Source of the DNA: Thermanaeromonas toyohensis ToBE
GTDB taxonomy: Bacteria; Bacillota; DSM-521; Neomoorellales; Neomoorellaceae
Length of the DNA stretch: 64,000 bases
NCBI RefSeq assembly: GCF_900176005.1
Contig: NZ_LT838272.1
Span: 1,445,587-1,509,586, forward strand
Direction: 5' to 3'
Part shown: positions 24,390 through 32,400 of the stretch, in pieces
How positions within the stretch are numbered: position 1 is the stretch's first letter
How the letters are laid out: each line of letters opens with the position of its first letter
The notes under the pieces: model-generated
What the model saw: the letters and a program-made list of their open reading frames with translations, nothing else
Databases searched by the model: none
What the model was told of the DNA's origin: nothing
Position numbers and translations under genes: made by a program

Positions 24390-24680
24390 ATGGGGGAAGT
24401 GGTAAACAGCTTCATCTGCTTGAGGAGCAAGCAGCTGGGCAGGGAAATTGACCCTAATTTGCATGTTAGGGAGCGGCTTTTTCAGGTAGAGGCTGAGTTA
24501 AACAGGCTGATGGATATCTATGCGCCGGAAGTGGCCCTGCGCTACCTGATAAAAAACGGCAGGCCGCAGCTAAGCGATGAAGAGTTTACCGCGCTCCAGA
24601 AGCGCGTAAGGGAGGTGATGGCGGAAGAAAAGCGGCTCAAAGAAGTCTTGAATAATACTTGTGGGGAAGGAATGGTTTAA
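24390..24680 (+). CDS. Hypothetical helical protein, 96 aa
   Basis: Begins MGEVVNSFICLRSKQL and is predicted mostly helical (YAPEVALRYLIKNGRPQL, VREVMAEEKRLKEVLNN). A perfect AGGAGGTGA lies about 22 bases upstream of this ATG, too far, so the start may be a nearer non-canonical codon. Unrecognised. It lies between the vWA gene and the conjugation region. Confidence 0.55.
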   Translation: MGEVVNSFICLRSKQLGREIDPNLHVRERLFQVEAELNRLMDIYAPEVALRYLIKNGRPQLSDEEFTALQKRVREVMAEEKRLKEVLNNTCGEGMV

Positions 24681-24749
24681 CCTGCCAACGTTATCTGTCA
24701 AAGGAATAAACCCAAAGGAATAAACCTGGGAAGAAGGGGATGATGAATT

Positions 24750-25769
24750 ATGGACCATGAATGGTATTACCAGAAGTTTAAAGAACTCAGCACTCTGCGG
24801 GAACAGAAGGCCCGGGAGCTCGAGGCGGACGTCCTGCTGGCATCACAGCTCAGAGACCAGCTGCGCGAGGTGAATTCGCGGGTCGTCCGCAACTTATGGG
24901 CCCACGGGGTGGTGCTGCCTGTACAGATGGCGTACATGAAGGCGGCCGGAGACCTCAAGAAGGCAGCTCGAGAAGTAAGAGAGGGGGTGGCAGCAGGATT
25001 TGACCGTGCCGTAAGTGTTCTGGATGAAGTAAAAGAGCGTGTTGACGGCGCGGCCAGGAAGGCTGTGGAGCGTGCCGCCGAAAAGGAAAAACAGCTGGCG
25101 GAATATCTGGAGAAAACCCGGAAAAGCGTAGCGAACAGCTTTGAGCGCGCAAAGGAAGTCGTAACGCGGGCGGCAACAGAGATACCGGAAAAAGCGGGGA
25201 AGGCCGTATCGTCCGCGTTCGAGCGCCTGGCGTCGCGGCTCCAGGCCGCAGCAGGTAGGTGCCGGCAGGTGCTTGCGGGGTACCGCAGCAGAGTAACGGA
25301 AGCACTGGAAGGGCTGAAAAAGACGGCGGCAGCAGGCGGAGCAGGAACATCCTTCAGCGGCATGGACGTGTTTGAAGAGGACCGCGACTTAGTGATGGCA
25401 CTGCCGGAGATGCAGGCCCTGCGCAGCGTCGCCTTCGGGCAACCGTACATCGTGAGGCCGGAGGATGTCATCAGGGCCGTCCAGCGGGACCGCCAGGCTG
25501 CCAGTGAGGATAGCTGGGAGGCCCAGCGGTTCAGGGCGGCGAAGGAATACTGGCGGATCGTACTGTGCCAGAAGGCCGAAGAACGGCTGACTTCCTACCT
25601 GCCGGAAGAAGAAGCCAAGATGGTCCTTGAGCGGTTGGTGTCCGCGGAAGCCCGTGCCGCGGCCGGAGTTTCAGAAGCAACAGCCGTGCAAGCCGAAGCG
25701 AAAAAGCATGCTCTGGTAGACAAGCTCCTGGCGGCGGCAGAAAAGAATTCGCTCCGGGCTTCGCTGTAA
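24750..25769 (+). CDS. Long coiled-coil protein, 339 aa
   Basis: Residues 1-200 are an almost uninterrupted Ala/Glu/Lys/Arg helix with imperfect repeats (FDRAVSVLDEVKERV, FERAKEVVTRAATEI, FERLASRLQAAAGR). A more globular C-terminal half follows. There is no signal peptide or membrane helix. It heads the run of pilin and conjugation genes and ends 47 bases before the first pilin-like gene, so it may be a cytoplasmic structural component. Unrecognised. Confidence 0.65.
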   Translation: MDHEWYYQKFKELSTLREQKARELEADVLLASQLRDQLREVNSRVVRNLWAHGVVLPVQMAYMKAAGDLKKAAREVREGVAAGFDRAVSVLDEVKERVDGAARKAVERAAEKEKQLAEYLEKTRKSVANSFERAKEVVTRAATEIPEKAGKAVSSAFERLASRLQAAAGRCRQVLAGYRSRVTEALEGLKKTAAAGGAGTSFSGMDVFEEDRDLVMALPEMQALRSVAFGQPYIVRPEDVIRAVQRDRQAASEDSWEAQRFRAAKEYWRIVLCQKAEERLTSYLPEEEAKMVLERLVSAEARAAAGVSEATAVQAEAKKHALVDKLLAAAEKNSLRASL

Positions 25770-25816
25770 AGCCCTATCGGGCTGGTGCAAGAGGCAGGAA
25801 AGGAGGGGTATCCAGC

Positions 25817-26233
25817 ATGAAAAGTTTGAGCCGGAAGCGAGTTTTATCGTGGGCGGTATTCGCTGTGGCGGTCTTGCTGTTCTGTGCCCTGGCGTTACCG
25901 GCGGTGGCGGTAGAGGCGCCAGCGGGTAGCAGCACGGCAGTGACCGATCCCGGAGGGATAAAGCCGGTATCGCCGGGAGAGTTCGTGGCAAAGGTAAACA
26001 CCTTCATTGCCGACCTCAACACGGCAGTATCCGGCCTTGTGCTGCCCCTGGCCACCTTCGCGATGCTGGTCAGCATAGCGGTGATAACTGTCGGGTTCCT
26101 GGTGGGGCACAGCAATTTGAAGCGGTACGGCTGGGGAGGTCTATTCCTAGCGTGCGTCGGGGTGTTCCTCTACTACGGCGTGCCGCTCATAATCGGGCTG
26201 GTCCGGGCGCTCGCCTACAGGCTGGCCGGGTAA
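25817..26233 (+). CDS. VirB2-like/pilin-type protein with signal peptide
   Basis: 138 residues: a signal peptide (VLSWAVFAVAVLLFCALALP, cleavage near AVAVEA), a Pro/Gly-rich linker and two membrane helices (LVLPLATFAMLVSIAVITVG, LFLACVGVFLYYGVPLII). The layout matches VirB2/TrbC-type pilins of type IV secretion systems. ATG with AAGGAGGGGT upstream. The next two genes encode similar small membrane proteins. Confidence 0.65.
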   Translation: MKSLSRKRVLSWAVFAVAVLLFCALALPAVAVEAPAGSSTAVTDPGGIKPVSPGEFVAKVNTFIADLNTAVSGLVLPLATFAMLVSIAVITVGFLVGHSNLKRYGWGGLFLACVGVFLYYGVPLIIGLVRALAYRLAG

Positions 26234-26246
26234 GGGCAGGTGTTTA

Positions 26247-26525
26247 ATGGTGCAGCAGTATGGTTTTGAGAACGCCAACCCGGACCTCCTGCTGCAAAAG
26301 ATAGACTACGTGGTGCGGGAGATAGTCCGGATATCCACTTACCTGTCCCCGCAGGTGGCCTTTGCGGTCATGGTGGTGTGCGCCGTGATGCTCCTGCTCG
26401 GGGGTCTGTTTGAAGGGCTTAAGAAGCTGGCCCTGGCGGGTTTGTTGTTTTGCATCATAGGCCTTATTATCGTTTATGCGGCCCCGGTCCTGGTCGGGTT
26501 CGTGCTGGGGCTGCTTAAGAGGTAA
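26247..26525 (+). CDS. Small two-helix conjugation membrane protein
   Basis: 92 residues without a signal peptide. Two membrane helices (VAFAVMVVCAVMLLLGGLFE, ALAGLLFCIIGLIIVY). It lies 13 bases after the VirB2-like gene, so it is co-transcribed. Layout resembles a second VirB2/VirB3-like component. Function inferred from position only. Confidence 0.6.
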   Translation: MVQQYGFENANPDLLLQKIDYVVREIVRISTYLSPQVAFAVMVVCAVMLLLGGLFEGLKKLALAGLLFCIIGLIIVYAAPVLVGFVLGLLKR

Positions 26526-26573
26526 GCTGCCGAATCTGTGAGAGAAGCTCGGGACTGAGGAGGGTGGTATATA

Positions 26574-26975
26574 ATGAAGAAGTGCTTGGATTTCCTTACA
26601 AGAAACGCCGGCAAAATAGCCGGAGCGGTTTCGGCCGCATGGTTGGCGCTTGGCGTGAAGTGCCAGATGGCCTTGGCGGCAGTTAAGATATGGGGTTTTG
26701 ATGATCAGAGTATTTCTGCCGATGATAGCGCCAAGGCCATAGCGGGCAGGCTAAAGGATTTTGCGGATGCCATCATCGGTTTTGTGGCAGTGGCCGCCGT
26801 TCTGGCAATGATCGCCGCGGGCTTTGTATACATCACTAGCGGTGGCAGTGAAAGAAGGGTGGAAACTGCGAAGAACATAGTGTTGTATTCTATCGTCGGA
26901 ATAGGATTGGCGCTGTTTGCCAAGCTGATAGTGAACTTTGCTGTGTACAAGCTCAGCCCGCCGGCAACGCCATAA
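26574..26975 (+). CDS. T4SS pilin-like protein (copy 1)
   Basis: 133 residues. After a hydrophobic start it has DFADAIIGFVAVAAVLAMIA followed by AAGFVYITSGGSERRVETAK and a second helix. The core A-A-x-x-x-(Y/F)-I-(T/A)-x-G-x-(E)-x-(R/K)-V-E-x-A-K recurs in the proteins at 27078 and 34350 and is typical of the Gram-positive type IV secretion pilin family. ATG with GAGGAGGGTGG upstream. A terminator follows. Confidence 0.75.
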   Translation: MKKCLDFLTRNAGKIAGAVSAAWLALGVKCQMALAAVKIWGFDDQSISADDSAKAIAGRLKDFADAIIGFVAVAAVLAMIAAGFVYITSGGSERRVETAKNIVLYSIVGIGLALFAKLIVNFAVYKLSPPATP

Positions 26976-26987
26976 AACCTGTCAAAG

Positions 26988-27024
26988 GGACAGCCTTCCC
27001 CAACGGCTGTCTTTTTTGTTTTTT
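26988..27024 (+). terminator. Rho-independent terminator
   Basis: GACAGCC pairs with GGCTGTC around a nine-base loop, then TTTTTTGTTTTTT. It separates the first pilin cluster from the next pilin-like gene. Confidence 0.9.
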
Positions 27025-27077
27025 GCGTTGGATGTAATGGTTGTTAGCACGGATGTTAACAGAAGGGGAGAAGGTTC

Positions 27078-27404
27078 ATGCGCGTAAAGTGGCGGCTGGA
27101 CATTTGGAAACTAATCGTTATCGGTACGGTAGACATCCAGAATTTTCTGCCGCAACCGAGTCAAGTAGATGCGGCCGGGGAAGATGCTGTAGGAAAAGTA
27201 TTCGCCCTGGTAAACATCCTGAGCGGCCTGATCGGGGTGCTGGCGTTCCTGAGCCTTATCGCTGCGGGGTACCTGTATATTGCGTCTTGCGGTGACGAAA
27301 AGAAGGTCGAAGATGCCAAAAAGCTTACAGGGGCGGCTATAGCAGCGATAATCCTGGTCGTTCTGGCCAAGATGATTACAGAATTCCTTCTGTACGCCTG
27401 GTAG
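27078..27404 (+). CDS. T4SS pilin-like protein (copy 2)
   Basis: 108 residues with two membrane helices around AAGYLYIASCGDEKKVEDAK, the same core as the protein at 26574. The N-terminus (MRVKWRLDIWKLIVIGTVDI) is a weak signal-like sequence. ATG with GAAGGGGAGAAGG upstream. It is probably an alternative pilin or minor subunit. Confidence 0.7.
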   Translation: MRVKWRLDIWKLIVIGTVDIQNFLPQPSQVDAAGEDAVGKVFALVNILSGLIGVLAFLSLIAAGYLYIASCGDEKKVEDAKKLTGAAIAAIILVVLAKMITEFLLYAW

Positions 27405-27409
27405 ATACC

Positions 27410-27438
27410 TTGCCAGGAAGTGTCATCCGAGGTATAAT
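27410..27438 (+). promoter_or_regulatory. Sigma-A type promoter
   Basis: TTGCCA (27410-27415), a 17-base spacer and a perfect TATAAT (27433-27438). It fires into the repeated leader units described next, upstream of the membrane protein and AAA ATPase genes. Confidence 0.8.
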
Positions 27439-27479
27439 ACACAGTGGGACAAGAAGTAGTTATCCGGGGCGAAGCGGAA

Positions 27480-27700
27480 TGTTAACTCTTTGACAGTGAC
27501 CCGTCTGCGATACATATCAGCGGACGGGTGACACCTAGCGTTAACAAGCCCTGGAGCAGGTGCTGATTTTTGTTTTTTGTTGCCAATTCCATTAGGCCGG
27601 TATCAGTTGTGAGCTGAGAGGCAGTACTGGACCCGGGGTGACGCGGGCGTTAACAGTTCCCTGGGGCATCTAGGTACTGCTTTTTGCTTTTTTAGTAATA
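27480..27700 (+). ncRNA. Two tandem leader/attenuator units with a shared core
   Basis: Two segments repeat the same plan. Unit A: ATCAGC (27516), GGGTGAC (27526), GCGTTAACA (27538), CCCTGGAGCA (27549), GCTGAT (27562), then a T-tract. Unit B: GCAGTAC (27621), GGGTGAC (27636), GCGTTAACA (27647), CCCTGGGGCA (27659), GTACTGC (27674), then a T-tract. The outer arms pair and the T-tracts make each a possible terminator. A 10-bp hairpin (ACCCGTCTGC, 27499-27508) precedes unit A. I do not recognise the motif as a known riboswitch. Confidence 0.6.
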
Positions 27701-27707
27701 CAACCAG

Positions 27708-28220
27708 ATGCGAAGGCGGGGGATTGCTGGAGTGGCCTGGATAGCAGCGTGGGTAGCTGGCGGTATGGCGGCGCAGTTCAAGGGGTGCCTGCTGGGGCTG
27801 CTGGGGGCTGTTGTGTGCGCGGTAGCGTTCCCGAGTACTGATGACCGCGAGGGGCCTACTGTTTTTTCTGCTGTCCATTATGCTGTGGCCGTGTTGGGGA
27901 CGGCGTGGGCGCTGGCAGCTGTTTTCGGGGTATCCAAGGTAGTAGTGGTATCCGCTGCGGCGTACCTGGCGACGCTCTTCATCTGCGAAGAAATAGGGAT
28001 TGTGCTGTGGGAAACGGGGCTGCAGCTCCCGTGGATGAAGGCGCCCCTCCGGGGGCTCGCGATAGTTACCGGGCTGGCCCTGAGGAGGCGCGTCCCCGCA
28101 AAGCTGTGGGGCCTGCTGGTCACCGTGAGCACGGTCGCTGTTGCGCTGTGGACTGTAGAGTCCGTACTGCGGTGGTACGGTCTCATACCGCCCAATTTGC
28201 TCATCAAAGGGGGCCTGTAG
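27708..28220 (+). CDS. Multi-helix membrane protein, 170 aa
   Basis: About five hydrophobic helices, ending LIPPNLLIKGGL. Unrecognised. The ATG at 27708 lacks a ribosome site; a GTG at 27732 with AGGCGGGGG upstream may be the real start. The stop lies 3 bases before the AAA ATPase start, so the two are tightly coupled. The tandem leader units lie directly upstream. Confidence 0.6.
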   Translation: MRRRGIAGVAWIAAWVAGGMAAQFKGCLLGLLGAVVCAVAFPSTDDREGPTVFSAVHYAVAVLGTAWALAAVFGVSKVVVVSAAAYLATLFICEEIGIVLWETGLQLPWMKAPLRGLAIVTGLALRRRVPAKLWGLLVTVSTVAVALWTVESVLRWYGLIPPNLLIKGGL

Positions 28221-28223
28221 GTT

Positions 28224-29615
28224 GTGTTAAGAATACTGCGTCAGAACAGGGAGCCCGCACCCATTCTGGGTGCTGGTGGCGGCGGCTGGTTCATATTGGG
28301 GCTCCTGTGTAGCGTGGCCCTGGAGGTGCTGCTTGCCCGGAGTCCGGGGATGTTCAGCGTAAGTGGTGCCGCGGGGCGTGTGTGGGCGGCAAAGCTGCAG
28401 GAATTCAACCGGACGGTCAGCCTGCTGTGGATGGTCACCGGTCTGTGGGGGATGGCCCTTGCGGGGTGGGAGCACAGCAGGTATATCTTTGCCGGGGGCA
28501 TGATGGTGTTCCTCAGCCGGTATATCGTATGGGACCGCCTTCCTGCATTTCACGCCTGGTTGGGGCGTTACGTTCCTGCTGCCGCGACGCTGCTGTATGC
28601 TGATTATAAAGCGTTCGGGCTGGTGAACCTCGTGCCGCTCTTTGCGGTAGCGGGGTATGTCGCCTACCACGTGCAGGACCGGCTGTGGAGGCTGACGGGC
28701 TGGGAAGGGCACGCCCGGAGGCAGTGGGAAAAAGAGAGGATGCTGGCGGCCACCGGCCCTGCTCAGGCGGGGTACGGACAGGTGGCGGCGCAGGCCGCCC
28801 AACATGCGGGGCTGTCCATACCGGGCGTGAGCGTGTACCCCAGAAAGCAGCCGGACCCGAAGGCGCTGGACAGGATAGTGGGGTTGGATGAGGCCAAGAA
28901 GCTGGTAATGAGGACCATGCGGGCGGCGCTGGACACGAGCGGTGTTTACGCCCAGTACGGCTTGGCGCCTCCCGGGGGGATACTGCTGTACGGCCCTCCC
29001 GGGACTGGTAAAACATCCTTCGCCAGGGCTTGCGCCGAGGCCCTGGGGTGCACGTTTTACGTGGTGAACGCTTCGGCGGTAGTGGGGTCCCTGGTCGGCC
29101 AGACGGAGAGGGCGATAAGCTACCTGTTTCAGCACGCCAGGGCGAACAGGCCGGCGGTCATCTTCTGGGACGAGATAGATGCAGTGGCGCGGAAGCGTGA
29201 CAGCGCCAACCTGAACCGGCCCAGCGACCTCGTGCTCAACGTGCTGCTGTCTGAGATGGACGGGTTCCAGTCGAAGGGCGAAAAAGGGGTGCTGGTGATA
29301 GGCGCTACGAACAGGATAGACGTGCTCGACCCGGCCATTTTAAGGCCCGGGCGGTTCGACCACAAGGTGGAGGTAGGGCTGCCCGATGCCAGGGCCAGGG
29401 TTCAGCTACTCGAATTCTTCTTGAGGGGCAGGAAGACCGCGGGTATTGACGGGAGTGTCCTGGAAGAGTTAGCTGCGGCCACGGAGGGCTGGTCCCCGGC
29501 CGACCTGAAGGCGCTGGTGGACGAAGCTGCGTGGGCCGCAGTGGAAGCGGGCAAGCCCATTGACCCCAGGTTCCTCAAGCAGGTGCTGGAGAAATCCCGA
29601 ACGGTTAAGGGATAA
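28224..29615 (+). CDS. Membrane-anchored AAA+ ATPase (FtsH/p97-like)
   Basis: 463 residues: four or so N-terminal membrane helices (residues 20-150), a linker, then an AAA module with Walker A GPPGTGKTSFARA, Walker B VIFWDEIDAVARK, the second region of homology ATNRIDVLDPAILRPGRFD and a helical lid. The module is close to FtsH, but no zinc-protease domain follows; the protein ends after the lid. It likely remodels or extracts membrane proteins. The position among pilin and conjugation genes suggests a role in assembling the transfer apparatus, which is inference. Confidence 0.88.
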   Translation: MLRILRQNREPAPILGAGGGGWFILGLLCSVALEVLLARSPGMFSVSGAAGRVWAAKLQEFNRTVSLLWMVTGLWGMALAGWEHSRYIFAGGMMVFLSRYIVWDRLPAFHAWLGRYVPAAATLLYADYKAFGLVNLVPLFAVAGYVAYHVQDRLWRLTGWEGHARRQWEKERMLAATGPAQAGYGQVAAQAAQHAGLSIPGVSVYPRKQPDPKALDRIVGLDEAKKLVMRTMRAALDTSGVYAQYGLAPPGGILLYGPPGTGKTSFARACAEALGCTFYVVNASAVVGSLVGQTERAISYLFQHARANRPAVIFWDEIDAVARKRDSANLNRPSDLVLNVLLSEMDGFQSKGEKGVLVIGATNRIDVLDPAILRPGRFDHKVEVGLPDARARVQLLEFFLRGRKTAGIDGSVLEELAAATEGWSPADLKALVDEAAWAAVEAGKPIDPRFLKQVLEKSRTVKG

Positions 29616-29650
29616 TCGTTGGAATGTTTAAAAAGAGGGGGGTGAAATAA

Positions 29651-30670
29651 GTGCCCGCACATGCAGCAGTATTAGACGTGTTGGGGCAGCAAATCAAGCA
29701 AAGAGGTGTGGTGTTAAGCGGTGACTTGGGTCTCGAGGGGCTTTTTGTCCGGGAAGCCCTGCGGAGGCATTTTGGGCTTCAGTACCTGCCCGTAGAGGAG
29801 AATGCGACCGGGAAAATCATCTTCGGACGTGTCAACGTAGGTATTAACGATGAGGACTACCGTGGTCCAGTAACGGTGCTGCCAGACGGCACAATAATTA
29901 TCTCTGCTTCTTTGGGGCGCAAAGGCGTACTCGAAGTCCTCCGGGACGACCTGGGAGTATACGTTCCGCAGCAGGCCGTTGAAGCGGTAAAGACGCCGGC
30001 CGAGCAGGTTAACGTATTAGACTACCGGAACACCTTCAATCTTGTGGGGTACCTCACGCCGGAGCAGCTGTGGGACCTTGCCGAATGCGGGTTGCTTGGG
30101 AAGTCGCTGACTGACGCGGAAATCGCAGCTTTCGGCCTGCGGGAGGCGGTGGAAAAACGGAAGGCCGACCTGGACAGCGCCGCAGTCCGGTTGAAGGCGG
30201 GCAGGGTGCCGGGGACCGGCGTAACGGTAGTGGAGGAACCCATCCCGGATGGCGAGAGGGTAGCCTTTGCCCTGGGATACGATTATTTTGTGCGTGTTAA
30301 CAGCTACGCGCCGTTTAGCTTGCTCGGCTTTGAGGTCATAGCCCGGCCGGGCAAAAGGATACCGGGCCGCCTGATATCGTGGGCGAAGGGCCTGGAAAAC
30401 GTGGAAAGGGCAGGGTTTTATGTTGATCCGGACGGGAGGCGCCTTTGGGTGGGTGAAGCGCCCCACCTGGGCTCGGGGGTGCGGCTAAGTCCGGAAGACG
30501 TCAGGAAAGCGGTTGCCCAGGCAATGATCGAAGAACAGAAGGTGCGTACTGTGGACGGCCTGCTTGCACGGTTCGAAAAGCCCGGAGTAAGCGAAGAAGC
30601 TAGCGGAAACGTCGTAAAAAGAGAAGCTTTGTTTCGCCTGAGGCCACCGCGCCTGGGGCTGAAACTTTAG
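29651..30670 (+). CDS. Hypothetical protein, 339 aa
   Basis: Unrecognised. The GTG at 29651 follows GAGGGGGGTGAAATAA. The N-terminal part is alpha/beta (VLSGDLGLEGLFVREALRRH, GPVTVLPDGTIIISASLGRK); the middle has LTPEQLWDLAECGLLGK; the C-terminus is basic. No membrane helix. It lies between the AAA ATPase and PrgI genes and so probably belongs to the conjugation module. Confidence 0.65.
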   Translation: MPAHAAVLDVLGQQIKQRGVVLSGDLGLEGLFVREALRRHFGLQYLPVEENATGKIIFGRVNVGINDEDYRGPVTVLPDGTIIISASLGRKGVLEVLRDDLGVYVPQQAVEAVKTPAEQVNVLDYRNTFNLVGYLTPEQLWDLAECGLLGKSLTDAEIAAFGLREAVEKRKADLDSAAVRLKAGRVPGTGVTVVEEPIPDGERVAFALGYDYFVRVNSYAPFSLLGFEVIARPGKRIPGRLISWAKGLENVERAGFYVDPDGRRLWVGEAPHLGSGVRLSPEDVRKAVAQAMIEEQKVRTVDGLLARFEKPGVSEEASGNVVKREALFRLRPPRLGLKL

Positions 30671-30690
30671 GAAACGGTAGGGGGAGTGGG

Positions 30691-30885
30691 ATGAAGAGGA
30701 CGGGTCAGGTGCGCCAGATTTGTAGGGAAGTTGCAAAGGGAAAGCTGCCGCAGTCAGTTTTCGAGTCCGATTTTAACCATGAGAGGCAAATTAACGAATC
30801 AAGGTATTTTGTTCGTAAGGTTCTCGAGCGAGGAAGGTCTAAATGGGAGGATGGTGGCTTCCTACGAACCGCCTACATGTTTTGA
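30691..30885 (+). CDS. Small basic protein, 64 aa
   Basis: MKRTGQVRQICREVAKGKLP begins a basic helical protein that ends TAYMF. ATG with GGTAGGGGGAGTGGG upstream. Its TGA overlaps a TTG start of the next frame. Base composition is more AT-rich than the surroundings. It may be the first half of a two-gene cassette or a frameshifted gene. Confidence 0.4.
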   Translation: MKRTGQVRQICREVAKGKLPQSVFESDFNHERQINESRYFVRKVLERGRSKWEDGGFLRTAYMF

Positions 30886-31157
30886 AGCAAGTTATTGCAG
30901 AATTTGGTAACGTAGATAAGGTAGAATCTATCTATGGTCGTGCTAGGGATAAGGAATACACTTTCTTTGTATTTGTATTTGTAAGAGTTTCGAAGTACGA
31001 TGATGAGTTAATTACAAGACTAGTCAAAAAAGAGATTGCCCTAGAAGACAAGTATCCTTCTATGCGATTTGTGTTCCATTATTTACCTGCGAAAATTGAT
31101 AAAAAGGACGTGCTGTCTCCGGAGTTTAGTTGCTTGATGAGCTGTCCCAAACATTAA
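30882..31157 (+). CDS. Hypothetical protein, about 91 aa
   Basis: A TTG overlapping the preceding stop opens LKQVIAEFGNVDKVESIYGR, followed by EYTFFVFVFVRVSKYDDELI and IALEDKYPSMRFVFHYLPA. The alpha/beta pattern is compact and looks real. The same frame is open to an ATG at 30843. Unrecognised; AT-rich like its neighbour. A terminator follows. Confidence 0.45.
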   Translation: MKQVIAEFGNVDKVESIYGRARDKEYTFFVFVFVRVSKYDDELITRLVKKEIALEDKYPSMRFVFHYLPAKIDKKDVLSPEFSCLMSCPKH

Positions 31158-31192
31158 TAGCATCGAATCAGGGGTTTAAACACTACGTTTAC

Positions 31193-31229
31193 AGGCCGCC
31201 TGAATATTCTAAGGCGGTCTTTGTTTTTT
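31193..31229 (+). terminator. Rho-independent terminator
   Basis: GGCCGCCT pairs with AGGCGGTC (one G-T pair) around an 8-10 base loop, then TTTGTTTTTT. Confidence 0.85.
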
Positions 31230-31259
31230 CGGTACAGCGCTGAGCTCCTATTGGGAAAT

Positions 31260-31279
31260 TACGGTACGCGCGTACCGTA
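31260..31279. promoter_or_regulatory. 20-bp perfect palindrome, candidate operator
   Basis: TACGGTACGC is followed directly by its exact complement GCGTACCGTA. It lies 43 bases before the PrgI gene that opens the core transfer operon and just after a terminator, the position expected of an operator. No regulator gene is adjacent. Confidence 0.6.
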
Positions 31280-31321
31280 CCGGAAGACGGGATAAACGAG
31301 GTAAGAACCAAGGAGGGGGTC

Positions 31322-31618
31322 GTGGCTGTGGCCTACAAGACGCCTGTCCAACTCATTGAAACCGTGGATAAACCAATAGGCGGGTACCTTACTTTCAGGC
31401 AGTTCTTTTACATCCTTGGAGGAGTGGCCCTGGCGACGGTACTGAGCCGGCCCTTCTGGGGCACGCTCTCATTCGGGACGGCAGTGCTCACGGTGCTGGT
31501 GTGCCTGGCGCCTGCGTGCGCCTTGGCTTTTTACAGGGTGGGGTCCCTTGGGCTGGACGACTATCTCTGGGGTGTACTGCATTTTTCGTTGACCCCTAAG
31601 CGCTGGCCCGAGCGATAA
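31322..31618 (+). CDS. PrgI-family type IV secretion protein
   Basis: 98 residues. It begins AYKTPVQLIETVDKPIGGYL, then TFRQFFYILGG and two membrane helices, and ends LHFSLTPKRWPER. The start and the two-helix layout match the PrgI family of Gram-positive conjugation systems (a VirB3-like inner-membrane component usually next to VirB4). GTG with AAGGAGGGGG upstream. First gene of the prgI-virB4 operon. Confidence 0.85.
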   Translation: MAVAYKTPVQLIETVDKPIGGYLTFRQFFYILGGVALATVLSRPFWGTLSFGTAVLTVLVCLAPACALAFYRVGSLGLDDYLWGVLHFSLTPKRWPER

Positions 31619-31638
31619 AAAATACGGGGAGGAACGGT

Positions 31639-32400
31639 TTGGTGTTGCTAACCGGTATCCTGTTCGTGCTTTTACTCATCGCGGGAGCCATATTTTACAT
31701 CATGAACAAGAAGGTTGCGCAGAAAGATTCCGGTGGGGGGAAGCGCGACCTGTTTGAACTGGTGTGCCCGGTAGCCGGTGTAGAGGAGATGCCGGTAGTC
31801 CGCGGGTCGGGTGAAGTGGAGCGCTGGGGTTTATTGGTTCTACCTGACGGGGCGTACCGCGTCATTCTTGCCCTGCGGGGGATAAACTTCAATCTTCTGA
31901 CGGACGAAGAGAAGGCCAGTATAGCGGCTTCCCTGAGGGGCACGGCCTTTGCGCTTGGATACCCGGTCCAGTTCTTCACCACGACCCAGATGCTGGACCT
32001 GACCAGGGCCGCCCAGGAGATAGCGGAGCTCGGCCGGGACCTCACGGGGCCCCTGGCGGAATATGCCTTTATGCAGATACAGTACTTCGAGGCACTGTCC
32101 CGGACCAGGCAGGTCACGACGAGGCGCGCTTACGCCGTCCTGGGCGTGTCGGGGCACACGCGGGAGCAGGCCGAGCGCGAGCTGTACAGCCTGGTCTCGC
32201 GCTTTGCTTCGGCGGTCGAACCCGTGGGCGCAAAGGTGCGCGTCCTCACGCCCGAGGCAGTATACGACCTGCTCTTTTCGCTGCTGAACCGGGACAGGAT
32301 CTTCAGGCCGTCGCTGTCCCTCGAGAAGGGCGGCCTGTCGCTGTACAAGAAGGGGGTGACGCCTGTTGCTGAGGTGGCTGAAGAGGTCACAGCGTTCTAA
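31639..32400 (+). CDS. VirB4-companion membrane protein (TraC/TraE N-domain-like)
   Basis: 253 residues: one N-terminal membrane helix (GILFVLLLIAGAIFYIM), then a soluble alpha/beta domain (WGLLVLPDGAYRVILALRGI, LGYPVQFFTTTQMLDLTRAA). This resembles the N-terminal substrate-like domain found in some conjugative VirB4/TraC proteins, here carried by a separate protein. It overlaps virB4 by 35 bases, so the two are translationally coupled. Confidence 0.7.
   Translation: MVLLTGILFVLLLIAGAIFYIMNKKVAQKDSGGGKRDLFELVCPVAGVEEMPVVRGSGEVERWGLLVLPDGAYRVILALRGINFNLLTDEEKASIAASLRGTAFALGYPVQFFTTTQMLDLTRAAQEIAELGRDLTGPLAEYAFMQIQYFEALSRTRQVTTRRAYAVLGVSGHTREQAERELYSLVSRFASAVEPVGAKVRVLTPEAVYDLLFSLLNRDRIFRPSLSLEKGGLSLYKKGVTPVAEVAEEVTAF

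Noticed and set aside
27516-27680. ZTP or fluoride riboswitch as identity of the tandem leader units
   Set aside because: Some short blocks look similar, but the order and the hairpins required by those classes are not present.
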